7,193 bases of DNA from JAQUSX01 sp035446985 (GTDB taxonomy: Bacteria; Bacillota; Clostridia; Christensenellales; CAG-314), in NCBI GenBank assembly GCA_035446985.1, contig DAOTGG010000049.1, positions 1 through 7,193 on the forward strand, read 5' to 3'. The notes beneath the pieces were generated by a model. That model was not told the DNA's origin. It made no database searches and saw only the letters and a program-made list of their open reading frames with translations. This document shows positions 1-6,479 of this stretch, in pieces; within the stretch, counting starts at the first letter, position 1; the number at the start of each line of letters is the position of its first letter. The translations under genes were made by a program, and so were the position numbers.

Positions 1-294
1 TATTCGGTCAAAACCCGCCCGCAGTTTATTCCGGCAAAAAATTTTGGCGACCTTATTTACGTCGCAATGCCGCAAATGGCGGGTAATCCCGAATTTGTCA
101 AAATGATCGAAAACGGTATGATGCTGCCTTGCGAAATGGAAAACTATACTGCTTACGGCGATTTACTAACCAACGCGGGAATTAAGCTCAATCAACAGTT
201 TTCATCAAGCGGATATAATCAGTCAACCAGAGTAATGTTAGACTTCGGCAGCCGTGTTTATACCGCAGACGAAATATCTAAAGAAGACGAATAA
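1..294 (+). CDS. C-terminal part of an unrecognised protein (5' end outside window)
   Basis: The frame is open from the first base to the TAA at 292-294, giving 97 visible residues with no start needed inside the window. An ATG at 67 exists, but the reading frame continues upstream with ordinary sequence (YSVKTRPQFIPAKNFGDLIY), so the gene most likely begins before the window. The fragment has no membrane helix, no cysteine pair and no catalytic motif that I recognise. It is mixed polar and hydrophobic, with a Met-rich stretch (residues 23-46) and an acidic C-terminal tail (ISKEDE), as expected of a soluble domain. It is the only plus-strand gene here, converges on the zinc-ribbon genes and ends about 22 nt before the hairpin at 317-342. 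I cannot assign a function. That it is coding is fairly sure; its identity is unknown. Confidence 0.7.
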   Translation, partial: YSVKTRPQFIPAKNFGDLIYVAMPQMAGNPEFVKMIENGMMLPCEMENYTAYGDLLTNAGIKLNQQFSSSGYNQSTRVMLDFGSRVYTADEISKEDE

Positions 295-316
295 ATTCTA
301 TATAAAAAAATAATAA

Positions 317-350
317 AAAGCCGCCAAACAACTGGCGGCTTTGATTTTTT
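317..350. terminator. Bidirectional rho-independent terminator between convergent genes
   Basis: A perfect 10-bp stem pairs 317-326 (AAAGCCGCCA) with 333-342 (TGGCGGCTTT) around a 6-nt loop. On the plus strand it is followed by GATTTTTT and lies 22 nt after the stop of the left-edge gene. On the minus strand it is followed by a T-rich run (TTATTATTTTTTT) and lies 12 nt after the stop of the small zinc-ribbon gene. One hairpin can therefore end transcription from both sides. Confidence 0.88.
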
Positions 351-354
351 AATA

Positions 355-633
355 TTAAAACAATGAAATTCTTATTACTATCCAAACGACTGCCCAAAGA
401 CAAAAAAGTCCCAAACCTATTGCGCTGTTTATTCTATTCGCGCGTTCTTTATAAACGTTTAGACCTACTATACCTAACACAAGACCAATTAAGCCCCCCA
501 ACGCGCCGAATATAATCGCGCAGATGCCTATAGCCTTGCCTTCTTTAATAATTTTTGTTGTCGCACAGCCGCAATTAGGACATACTACGGCTTCGTCTTG
601 GATTTCGCTTCCGCATTTTTCACAGTATTTCAT
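355..633 (-). CDS. Small zinc-ribbon membrane protein (92 aa)
   Basis: The protein has an N-terminal zinc ribbon with cysteines at 4, 7, 18 and 21 (CEKCG and CPNCG, spacing CxxC-10-CxxC). A short polar linker leads to two predicted membrane helices at about 34-58 and 71-91, joined by a charged loop (YKERANRIN). The Gly-rich first helix and the IGLGL start of the second resemble the two-helix DUF4190-type arrangement often attached to bacterial zinc ribbons; this is pattern recognition, not a search. The ribbon probably faces the cytoplasm and binds one structural zinc; the molecular role is unknown. The start is supported by AAGGAG at 644-639, 5 nt before the ATG. The gene lies 25 nt downstream of its paralogue, with which it shares 16 of the first 22 residues, and is probably cotranscribed with it. 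Transcription ends at the hairpin at 317-342. Confidence 0.85.
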   Translation of the reverse strand: MKYCEKCGSEIQDEAVVCPNCGCATTKIIKEGKAIGICAIIFGALGGLIGLVLGIVGLNVYKERANRINSAIGLGLFCLWAVVWIVIRISLF

Positions 634-658
634 AAATTCTCCTTATTTTTAAAGTTAA
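634..658 (-). other. Short spacer between the two zinc-ribbon genes, with ribosome site
   Basis: The 25-nt spacer contains AAGGAG at 644-639 for the downstream gene and no hairpin or promoter, which supports cotranscription of the pair. Confidence 0.6.
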
Positions 659-982
659 TTAGATTTCAAAAAACCATGAGAACGGATTGGTTTGTAAGCC
701 TATTATAGAAATGAACATCACTATGTATAAAAGAATAAAAGCTATTGATAAGCCGAGTCCTACTTTGCAGTTCCTTTTGTTTTCGGGCTCTTTGTAAATA
801 GACAACCCGATTATGCTAAGTATAAAACCTATAACACATTGAACCACGCCGAAGATAATAGCCAATATTCCCAACGCTTTGTTTTCGGGTTTAACGCAAG
901 CGCTTGGCACAGCTCTGCCGCAATGCACGCAAACTACCGCTTCGTCAAAAATTTCCGCACCGCAATGAACGCAATATTTCAT
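659..982 (-). CDS. Small zinc-ribbon membrane protein, paralogue (107 aa)
   Basis: This protein has the same plan as its downstream neighbour: a zinc ribbon with Cys4, Cys7, Cys18 and Cys21 (two copies of CVHCG), a linker, and two membrane helices at about 36-60 and 74-96. It adds an 11-residue aromatic tail (ending PFSWFFEI) that the neighbour lacks. I place the start at the ATG at 982. AAGGAG at 996-991 is 8 nt upstream of it, and the resulting MKYC start matches the paralogue exactly. A TTG at 988 in the same frame would add two residues but lies only 2 nt from the ribosome site. It is the first gene of a two-gene unit with its own promoter (1033-1005). Function is unknown; a role in the membrane or envelope is inferred from the helices only. 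Confidence 0.85.
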   Translation of the reverse strand: MKYCVHCGAEIFDEAVVCVHCGRAVPSACVKPENKALGILAIIFGVVQCVIGFILSIIGLSIYKEPENKRNCKVGLGLSIAFILLYIVMFISIIGLQTNPFSWFFEI

Positions 983-990
983 AATCAATT

Positions 991-996
991 CTCCTT
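991..996 (-). promoter_or_regulatory. Ribosome binding site that decides the start at 982
   Basis: AAGGAG reads from 996 to 991 on the minus strand, 8 nt from the ATG at 982 and only 2 nt from the alternative TTG at 988. This spacing favours the ATG. Confidence 0.8.
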
Positions 997-1004
997 ATAG
1001 TATA

Positions 1005-1033
1005 ATTATATATCGCGTTCACAATTAAATCAA
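1005..1033 (-). promoter_or_regulatory. Sigma-A-type promoter for the zinc-ribbon gene pair
   Basis: On the minus strand, TTGATT (1033-1028) is followed after exactly 17 nt by a perfect TATAAT (1010-1005). Transcription would start near 999-997, giving a leader of about 16 nt that contains the AAGGAG site. The promoter sits directly downstream of the peptidase terminator, so the two small genes are expected to form their own transcription unit. No operator-like repeat is evident. Confidence 0.7.
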
Positions 1034-1045
1034 TAGTAAATAATA

Positions 1046-1074
1046 AAAAAACGGACCAATTTTGTCCGTTTTTT
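1046..1074 (-). terminator. Rho-independent terminator after the M3 peptidase gene
   Basis: An 11-bp stem pairs 1046-1056 with 1064-1074 (core ACGGAC/GTCCGT, flanked by A-run and T-run) around a 7-nt loop. On the minus strand it is followed by a T-rich tail and lies 24 nt past the peptidase stop codon. It separates the long operon from the zinc-ribbon gene pair. Confidence 0.85.
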
Positions 1075-1098
1075 AAATTATTTTTCGCTATTTAAAAA

Positions 1099-2772
1099 TT
1101 ATATTTTAAGGATTTTTTCAATAACATCTACGATTTCAATAAAGCTTTCCTCTTCAAAAGGCGATTTCAAGCCCGCGCTTTCGACCAATTCGGTAAACGG
1201 TTTCGTTCCGCCTTGAACCAAAAACGCCATATAAACTTCCTGCGCCTTTTTGTAATCTTTTTTGGATAATGCCAAAAATTCGAATGCGATAAACTGCGCC
1301 AGACAGTAATCAATATAGTAGAAAGGCGATTCAAAAATATGAGCTTGACGCTGCCAGCGTCTGCCTTCGCCGTAAAACGGTATGCCCTCGTCGTGCATAT
1401 GAGGCAAAAATTCTTTTTCGAGTTTTGTCCAAAATGCGTTTCTTTCAGCGGGCGTCATATTGGGATTGTCATAGCATACTTGTTGGAAATAGTCCACAGT
1501 CGTTCCGTAAGGAATAAACGAAAGAGCTCCGCATATATGGCTGAATATATATTCGGGAGTTTTGTCGCCGAAAAACATTTCCATCCAAGGATAAGCCAAA
1601 AATTCCATACTCATGGAATGAACTTCCGCTGTTTCCATTGCGGGTTCTCTTACTGCGTATTGCGGTATTTTGAAAGCTCTGTCAGCAGCCAAAGCATGAC
1701 CGAACTCGTGAGTCAATACGTCGACATCGCCCGCGCTTCCATTAAAGTTTGCGATAATAAACGGAGTTTCGTATTTGTCTATTGAAATACAATAACCGCC
1801 GCCCCATTTGCCTTCGCGTGAAAGCGGATCAAACGCTTCTATTTCGCACATTTTCGTAAAGAGCTCATAGCATACAGGCGACATTTCGCTGTACATTTTT
1901 TTGCCAGCGGCAAAAATTTCTTCCGGTGTGCCGATAGGTTTCGGCTCGTCTTTTGTATAAACGTTTTCATCGTAAATCATTACTTTGTCCCAGCCTTGTT
2001 CAACGCGGATGCGTTCTTTAAGCTTGGATACCAGCGGAACGAAATATTTTTTTACATTTTCCCTAAAAGCGGCTATCTCTTCTTTGCCGTAACAAGTACG
2101 CTTCATATTAGCGTAGCCAATGGGACAATAATTTTCATATCCCATTTCTTTGCCTTGTTCCGTACGATTTTTTACAAGCTTGTCGTAAATGTCGTCAAGA
2201 TTTTGATTGTACTCGCTGTATTTTTCGCCCAGAGCGAACATAGCTTTTTTGCGCAATTCTTTGTCGGGATTGCTCATATATTTGCCCATACCTGACGGTG
2301 GAAGTTTTTCGCCGTTGAAGTCTATCAATAAACTGCTCATAAGTTTGGTGTATTCGGAAGTTAGTTTATTTTCTTCAATTTTGAATTTCAAAATTCTTTC
2401 ATCGTTGGCTTTCATATCCAGTTCAATTATTTTGAATAAAATCGGCGGATAAACTTTTCTCAGTTCAGGGGAAAGTGGCGACGTTACGTACAGTTTTGTA
2501 AAGTTAACGTCCGCAAGCTGCAATTCGGGTATAAACTCGTCCCAAAAATCTTTTTCATCGGCGTAAAATTTGTCTCTTGTGTCTTGCGTAAAGCGTATGT
2601 ATGACAAAACAAATTGAGTCGATACGTCGATTTTCAGTTCGTCGTGTTCTTGAATTACCTTCTTCGCTTCGTCAAGTGTTTTTGCGTTTTCAAATCTACG
2701 GGTTAAGTCGGCAAATTTTGCTAAAACTTCGGCTTTGTCAACCCGTTTGTAAGGCATCTGGGATACTTTCAT
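1099..2772 (-). CDS. M3-family oligoendopeptidase (zinc metallopeptidase)
   Basis: The 557-residue protein is a cytosolic zinc endopeptidase expected to cut short peptides. The active-site HExxH is visible as HEFGH at 355-359 (His355 and His359 bind zinc, Glu356 is the general base). The third ligand is probably Glu383 in AEVHSMSME, 28 residues on, the spacing known for the thimet/PepF clan. The C-terminal HIFESPFYYIDYCLA (478-492) matches the segment supplying transition-state tyrosines in M3 enzymes. There is no signal peptide. Length and the EVHSMSMEF motif fit the group TIGRFAMs calls M3 oligoendopeptidase 'not PepF' (TIGR02289) better than classical PepF of about 600 residues. The ATG at 2772 overlaps the hydrolase stop by 4 bp, and its GGAGG (2783-2779, 6 nt spacer) lies inside the hydrolase coding end, suggesting translational coupling. 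All catalytic residues are present. Confidence 0.93.
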   Translation of the reverse strand: MKVSQMPYKRVDKAEVLAKFADLTRRFENAKTLDEAKKVIQEHDELKIDVSTQFVLSYIRFTQDTRDKFYADEKDFWDEFIPELQLADVNFTKLYVTSPLSPELRKVYPPILFKIIELDMKANDERILKFKIEENKLTSEYTKLMSSLLIDFNGEKLPPSGMGKYMSNPDKELRKKAMFALGEKYSEYNQNLDDIYDKLVKNRTEQGKEMGYENYCPIGYANMKRTCYGKEEIAAFRENVKKYFVPLVSKLKERIRVEQGWDKVMIYDENVYTKDEPKPIGTPEEIFAAGKKMYSEMSPVCYELFTKMCEIEAFDPLSREGKWGGGYCISIDKYETPFIIANFNGSAGDVDVLTHEFGHALAADRAFKIPQYAVREPAMETAEVHSMSMEFLAYPWMEMFFGDKTPEYIFSHICGALSFIPYGTTVDYFQQVCYDNPNMTPAERNAFWTKLEKEFLPHMHDEGIPFYGEGRRWQRQAHIFESPFYYIDYCLAQFIAFEFLALSKKDYKKAQEVYMAFLVQGGTKPFTELVESAGLKSPFEEESFIEIVDVIEKILKI

Positions 2773-3704
2773 AAATTTCCTCCATTTGTGTTGATTTTTA
2801 TATCAAAATTTTTTATTAACTCTTTATACTTGTCTTGGTTTTCAGCAAAACTCATAGCGTGTTTTGCGTTGGGTGTCAAATACAATTCGCTCAAAGGATT
2901 TGACGATTGCTCATACATCTGCTCCGACATATAACTGGGTATAAATTTATCCGCCTTGCCGTGAATGAATAAAATAGGCTTATCTGTGTTTTGTACCGCT
3001 TCTATTGGGTTTACGTTTCGCGGCCAAAATCCGTATCGGATTTTTGTCCAAAGACAAGCTAAATCCGTAATCGGAAACGATGAGAAAAATAACGTCGTTC
3101 TTCTTGTAACGTAACGATAGAGCTTTTTACAGCGGGAAAACGAGCAATCCGACACAGCGTATATAACCGAACTGTCGGTCTTGGGCAAAGCGAGTAATAC
3201 CGTCGCCGCCCCCATAGATTCGCCGTGCAAAACGATTTTTGGATTGATAAACTTAGTTTTTACAAACTTTATAACTTCCAGTAAATCGCCGCTTTCACGA
3301 TAACCCATAGTGCAGGAGTCGCCCGTGCTTTGACCGAAATATCTTTGGTCAAACGTTACGATATTGTAACCGAGATTGTAAAAAATCTCGCCGTATTTTG
3401 CGCAGCTAATTACGCTTGCGGTAAACCCGTGAACGATAATCGCCACCTTGTCGCTCTTTTTTTCGTTATAAATAATATAACCTTTTATCAGCGCGCCGTC
3501 CGTATTCAATTCAAAAGTTTCTCGGCTTAGTTTATCGAAATTCGTCGAATCAAATTTTATTAAATCTTTTTCGCGTTTAATACATTCTTCATCAGTAAAT
3601 TTTTTCGGTCTTGCGCTGTAATGAGCCATAGTAAAACTCGTTAATAACGAATAAATAAACCACAACCCGAACACGCTTAAAATTACAATCCAGTACCACT
3701 GCAT
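2769..3704 (-). CDS. Membrane-anchored alpha/beta hydrolase
   Basis: The 311-residue protein begins with a hydrophobic helix (about 2-24, MQWYWIVILSVFGLWFIYSL) that acts as an uncleaved signal anchor or signal peptide. An alpha/beta-hydrolase fold follows. Visible landmarks are the oxyanion-hole HGF at 92-94, the strand motif FDQRYFGQS, the nucleophile elbow GESMG with Ser163, the acid Asp252 in HGKADKFIP, and the base His282 in NAKHAMS. The triad is complete, so it should be active as an esterase, lipase-like enzyme or peptidase; the substrate cannot be read from the sequence. It resembles the YqkD-type hydrolases of Bacillus, an assignment made from memory of the motifs. The start at 3704 is chosen because AGGAG (3716-3712) lies 7 nt upstream; a TTG at 3737 in the same frame adds 11 residues before the anchor and lacks a good ribosome site. 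Its stop overlaps the peptidase start (ATGA). Confidence 0.88.
   Translation of the reverse strand: MQWYWIVILSVFGLWFIYSLLTSFTMAHYSARPKKFTDEECIKREKDLIKFDSTNFDKLSRETFELNTDGALIKGYIIYNEKKSDKVAIIVHGFTASVISCAKYGEIFYNLGYNIVTFDQRYFGQSTGDSCTMGYRESGDLLEVIKFVKTKFINPKIVLHGESMGAATVLLALPKTDSSVIYAVSDCSFSRCKKLYRYVTRRTTLFFSSFPITDLACLWTKIRYGFWPRNVNPIEAVQNTDKPILFIHGKADKFIPSYMSEQMYEQSSNPLSELYLTPNAKHAMSFAENQDKYKELIKNFDIKINTNGGNL
2779..2783 (-). promoter_or_regulatory. Ribosome binding site of the peptidase inside the hydrolase gene
   Basis: GGAGG (2783-2779) encodes the Gly-Gly near the hydrolase C-terminus and sits 6 nt before the peptidase ATG, which itself overlaps the hydrolase TGA as ATGA. Ribosomes finishing the hydrolase can restart directly on the peptidase. 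Confidence 0.8.
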
Positions 3705-3805
3705 ATCTATACTCCTACACCTATTTAAAAAAGTCAATAACCTATTTTTATATTAGTTAAAAAATTTTACGATTTTTGACAAAATTTTTGCAAAAACGAA
3801 TAGTT
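3705..3805 (-). other. AT-rich spacer between reductase and hydrolase genes
   Basis: This 101-nt gap is the longest inside the minus-strand run. It holds the hydrolase ribosome site, an A/T-only inverted repeat (AAAAATTTT and AAAATTTTT on the minus strand, about 3761-3790) and only weak promoter-like matches. The repeat has no GC core, so I do not call it a terminator. An internal promoter may exist, but nothing here proves it. Confidence 0.4.
3712..3716 (-). promoter_or_regulatory. Ribosome binding site that decides the hydrolase start
   Basis: AGGAG (3716-3712) is 7 nt upstream of the ATG at 3704 and lies inside the 11-codon extension that a TTG start at 3737 would require. It therefore argues for the shorter protein that starts at the hydrophobic anchor. 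Confidence 0.75.
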
Positions 3806-4522
3806 TTATATAATTAATCCGCCCGAAACCGTCAAGTCTATTCCCGTGATATATTGAGTTTCCGCTAAAAAGAATATTGCGTTCGCCACGTCAATTGGCA
3901 TACCTATTCTTTTTATCACAGCGGATTCGACAAGCTCTTGTTTTTCTTCTTCCGTTAAGTTGCCGTTCATTTTTGTATCAATTAGTCCTGGGCAAACGGT
4001 ATTAACTTTTATGCCGCTAGTGCCAAGCTCTTTTGCCAGAGATTTTGAAAAAGCGTTAACGCCGCCTTTTGTCAATGAATAAACGCTCTCGCAGCTGCAG
4101 CCGTCAAGGCCAAGCAACGATGAAACAAAAACAATATTGCCTTGCTTTTGGCTCACCATATACGGAATAACTGCTTTTGCGGCGAAAAACGCGCCTTTTA
4201 GATTGGTATCTATTAAAAAATCAAATTCGTCCGCCGTTACGTCGTTTATCATATTTTGTTTTGCTACCCCCGAGCAAATTACCAAAACGTCAATGTGTTT
4301 AAATTTTTTTATAATTAGCTCGACTGCGGAACTAACTTGCTTTTGGTTGCGAATATCGCATTTAACCGATAACGCGCCCGTTTTTTCAGAGATTTTGTTT
4401 GCCGTTTCTGCGGAATTAAAGTATGTAAAAACTACCCGGTAACCTTTTTGCGTAAAAAGTCCCGTCGTCGCTTCACCTATTCCGCCCGTTCCGCCGAAAA
4501 TCAGCGCGGTTTTTATCGGCAT
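3806..4522 (-). CDS. FabG-like short-chain dehydrogenase/reductase (SDR)
   Basis: The 238-residue protein has the length and order of classical SDRs: a Rossmann beta-alpha-beta with glycine motif FGGTGGIG (9-16), acidic CDI (55-57) at the adenine pocket, and the catalytic tetrad Asn107, Ser135, Tyr148 and Lys152 (the last two in YSLTK). CPG (177-179) and the C-terminal VSGG are also typical. The overall pattern is closest to 3-oxoacyl-ACP reductase (FabG), which reduces 3-oxoacyl or similar carbonyls with NAD(P)H in the cytosol. Two motifs are atypical: the Thr of TGxxxGIG is Phe9, and the NNAG motif is ICSG (82-85). No other fatty-acid gene is adjacent, so a different substrate is likely and the name FabG is not justified. 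AAAGGAG ends 9 nt before the ATG. The gene is 22 nt downstream of the ABC-F gene, probably in the same transcript. Confidence 0.9.
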   Translation of the reverse strand: MPIKTALIFGGTGGIGEATTGLFTQKGYRVVFTYFNSAETANKISEKTGALSVKCDIRNQKQVSSAVELIIKKFKHIDVLVICSGVAKQNMINDVTADEFDFLIDTNLKGAFFAAKAVIPYMVSQKQGNIVFVSSLLGLDGCSCESVYSLTKGGVNAFSKSLAKELGTSGIKVNTVCPGLIDTKMNGNLTEEEKQELVESAVIKRIGMPIDVANAIFFLAETQYITGIDLTVSGGLII

Positions 4523-4544
4523 AAAAATCTACTCCTTTGGTCGT

Positions 4545-6449
4545 TTATATCAGTAATTCGGCAAGCTTTTCCCATTCCGCAATTAAAGAATCAGTCTGTT
4601 TTTTCAGCTCCGCCAGTTCTGAACATTTTTGCGACAAAAGCTTGTAGTCGCTCGCTACTTCGTTGGAAGAAATCTCTTCTTCTAATACTGATTGTTTTTT
4701 CTCTAATTCCTCTATTTCTTTTTCAAGCTCTTTGTGTTTTATTTTTGCGTTAGCAAGAGCCTTTCGCTCTTTCGGGTTCAAATACGCCGTAGTCTGTTTT
4801 TTTACTACAACGGGAGTTTCGACCGTTTGAGTTTCCTGCGTTTTTAACAGCTGATTTTCCGCTATATAGTCGTCAAAATTACCCTTATAAACGTTAAATT
4901 TTTTATTTTCTATTTCCACTATTTTTGTGGCGATTTTATTAATAAAATATCTGTCGTGAGAGACGAACAAAACGGTTCCGCTAAAATCTGCGAGAGATTC
5001 TTCCAAACTTTCACGGCTGGTCAAGTCTAGGTGGTTTGTCGGTTCGTCCATTACGAGCGTATTGCCTTTTTCGATAACCATCATAGCCAGACCGAGTTTT
5101 GCCCTTTCGCCGCCCGAAAGCTGACGGACTTTTTTGTCAATATCTTCCTGCGAAAGTAACGCCTGCGCCAAAACTTTTCTTACGTACGTTTGAGTGAGCC
5201 GATAGTGTTTTTCCCACACGGCTTGCAAAACGGTGTCTTCGGGATTAAAGTTCAAATTTTCCTGGTCGTAATATGCTAAAACAACGCCTTGGCATAGCCT
5301 GACGGAAGCGTAGTCGTCGTTCACGGCTTTTACTACTTTTTTTATAAAAGTGGATTTTCCCGCCCCGTTCGGACCGATAAGCGCGACCTTGTCGCCGCGC
5401 GTTATTTCCAGCGAAACGTCTTCAAGCAATAATCTTTCTCCGCCTTTTAGAGTCAGATTTTTTACCGTAATCGGCGTTTTGAGCGACGGCGTTTCAAAGG
5501 TAAAATCAAATCTTGGCACACGTCTTTCGACGTACGGCTTATCGATTTTTTCCATATTTGCGACTTGCTTGAGCCGTGACTTAGCGCTGTTTGACGTGCT
5601 TGCCCTTGCGATATTACGCTGCGCGTAATCGAGCATCGACGCTATTTTATTTTGCTGACGCTCGTATTCCTGCTGACTTCTGAGTAACGCCGCTTCTTTG
5701 AGCTGTTTGAATTTTGAATAATTGCCCGTAAACTCGGTTACGGTAAAATTTTCTATTTCCCAAATTTTGTTTACCAGCTTGTCCAAAAAATACCTGTCGT
5801 GCGAAACGAGCAGCAGCGCGCCTTTATACGAAGCCAAATACCCTTCCAGCCATTGCAAGGTGGTAAAATCCAGATGGTTCGTAGGTTCGTCCATTATAAG
5901 TAACTCAGGTTGAGTAAGAAGCAGTCTGCATATAGCCAGACGTGTTTTTTCGCCGCCGCTCATTGTGTTTATCACTTGATTGTAGCGGTCGGTAAATCCC
6001 ATTCCGTTGAGTATCGTCTTTATTTTGACTTCGATATTATAGCCGTCGTTGGCTTCAAAAAAAGCGTTCTTCGCGTTGTATCTATTTAGTTTTTGCCGAT
6101 ATTCTTCGCTGTTGTGGTCAAGGACTGATATTTCGTTTTCCAATTGACGCATCGCTCTTTCAGCTTCATGTACTTCGGCAAAGACCGAATTCATTTCGTC
6201 GTACACGGTTTTATCGGAATCCAGACCGCTGTTTTGTTTTAAATAACCTATTCTGAGATTGCTTTTATGAGACACTTCTCCGTCTCTTAGTGCGTAATCT
6301 TTGATTAACGCATGAATAAGAGTGGTTTTACCTTCTCCGTTGCGTCCGACAAAACCTATTTTGTCGTTTTCGTTTATTTGCAAGGAGACGTCTTCAAAAA
6401 CTTTTTTTTCGTTATAAAAAAAAGTTCCGTTCGTGATTTGTATAAGCAT
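4545..6449 (-). CDS. ABC-F family ATPase (YdiF/Uup-like, ribosome-associated)
   Basis: The 634-residue protein has two ABC domains and no membrane segment, the hallmark of ABC-F proteins that act on the ribosome rather than in transport. Domain 1 has Walker A GRNGEGKT (35-42), signature MSGGE (163-167), Walker B LLIMDEP with Glu188, and His217. A charged helical linker of about 245-310 (the P-site tRNA-interaction region of the family) leads to domain 2: Walker A GPNGAGKS (359-366), LSGGE (444-448), Walker B with Glu469, and His498. Both MDEPTNHLD boxes are intact. Residues 556-634 form a lysine/glutamate-rich coiled coil like the C-terminal domains of YdiF and Uup. Antibiotic-resistance ABC-F proteins share this fold, but the C-terminal coiled coil and neighbours favour a housekeeping translation factor. 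AAGG at 6464-6461 lies 11 nt before the ATG. The gene is 30 nt downstream of the P-type ATPase gene. Confidence 0.93.
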   Translation of the reverse strand: MLIQITNGTFFYNEKKVFEDVSLQINENDKIGFVGRNGEGKTTLIHALIKDYALRDGEVSHKSNLRIGYLKQNSGLDSDKTVYDEMNSVFAEVHEAERAMRQLENEISVLDHNSEEYRQKLNRYNAKNAFFEANDGYNIEVKIKTILNGMGFTDRYNQVINTMSGGEKTRLAICRLLLTQPELLIMDEPTNHLDFTTLQWLEGYLASYKGALLLVSHDRYFLDKLVNKIWEIENFTVTEFTGNYSKFKQLKEAALLRSQQEYERQQNKIASMLDYAQRNIARASTSNSAKSRLKQVANMEKIDKPYVERRVPRFDFTFETPSLKTPITVKNLTLKGGERLLLEDVSLEITRGDKVALIGPNGAGKSTFIKKVVKAVNDDYASVRLCQGVVLAYYDQENLNFNPEDTVLQAVWEKHYRLTQTYVRKVLAQALLSQEDIDKKVRQLSGGERAKLGLAMMVIEKGNTLVMDEPTNHLDLTSRESLEESLADFSGTVLFVSHDRYFINKIATKIVEIENKKFNVYKGNFDDYIAENQLLKTQETQTVETPVVVKKQTTAYLNPKERKALANAKIKHKELEKEIEELEKKQSVLEEEISSNEVASDYKLLSQKCSELAELKKQTDSLIAEWEKLAELLI

Positions 6450-6479
6450 TTATATATTTTCCTTAATTTTTAAAAAATG

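Noticed and set aside
1339..1785. Plus-strand open frame of 148 codons inside the M3 peptidase gene
   Set aside because: It lies entirely antisense to a gene with intact catalytic motifs and shows no recognisable domain; it is a shadow frame. The same holds for the other plus-strand frames inside 1996-2452, 3330-3530, 4137-4753, 5350-5913 and 6718-6966.
3761..3790. A/T-only inverted repeat between reductase and hydrolase genes that could be a terminator
   Set aside because: The arms (9 bp) contain no G or C and the loop is about 12 nt, so the hairpin would be too weak for rho-independent termination; such repeats are expected by chance in AT-rich spacers.
3763..3792. Possible internal promoter for the hydrolase gene (TTGCAA, 18 nt, TAAAAT on the minus strand)
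   Set aside because: Both hexamers deviate from consensus and the whole spacer is AT-rich, so matches of this quality arise by chance; not strong enough to annotate.
4545..6449. ABC-F gene as an antibiotic-resistance determinant
   Set aside because: The family includes resistance proteins, but the C-terminal coiled coil resembles YdiF/Uup housekeeping members, and there is no leader peptide, attenuator or mobile-element context upstream.
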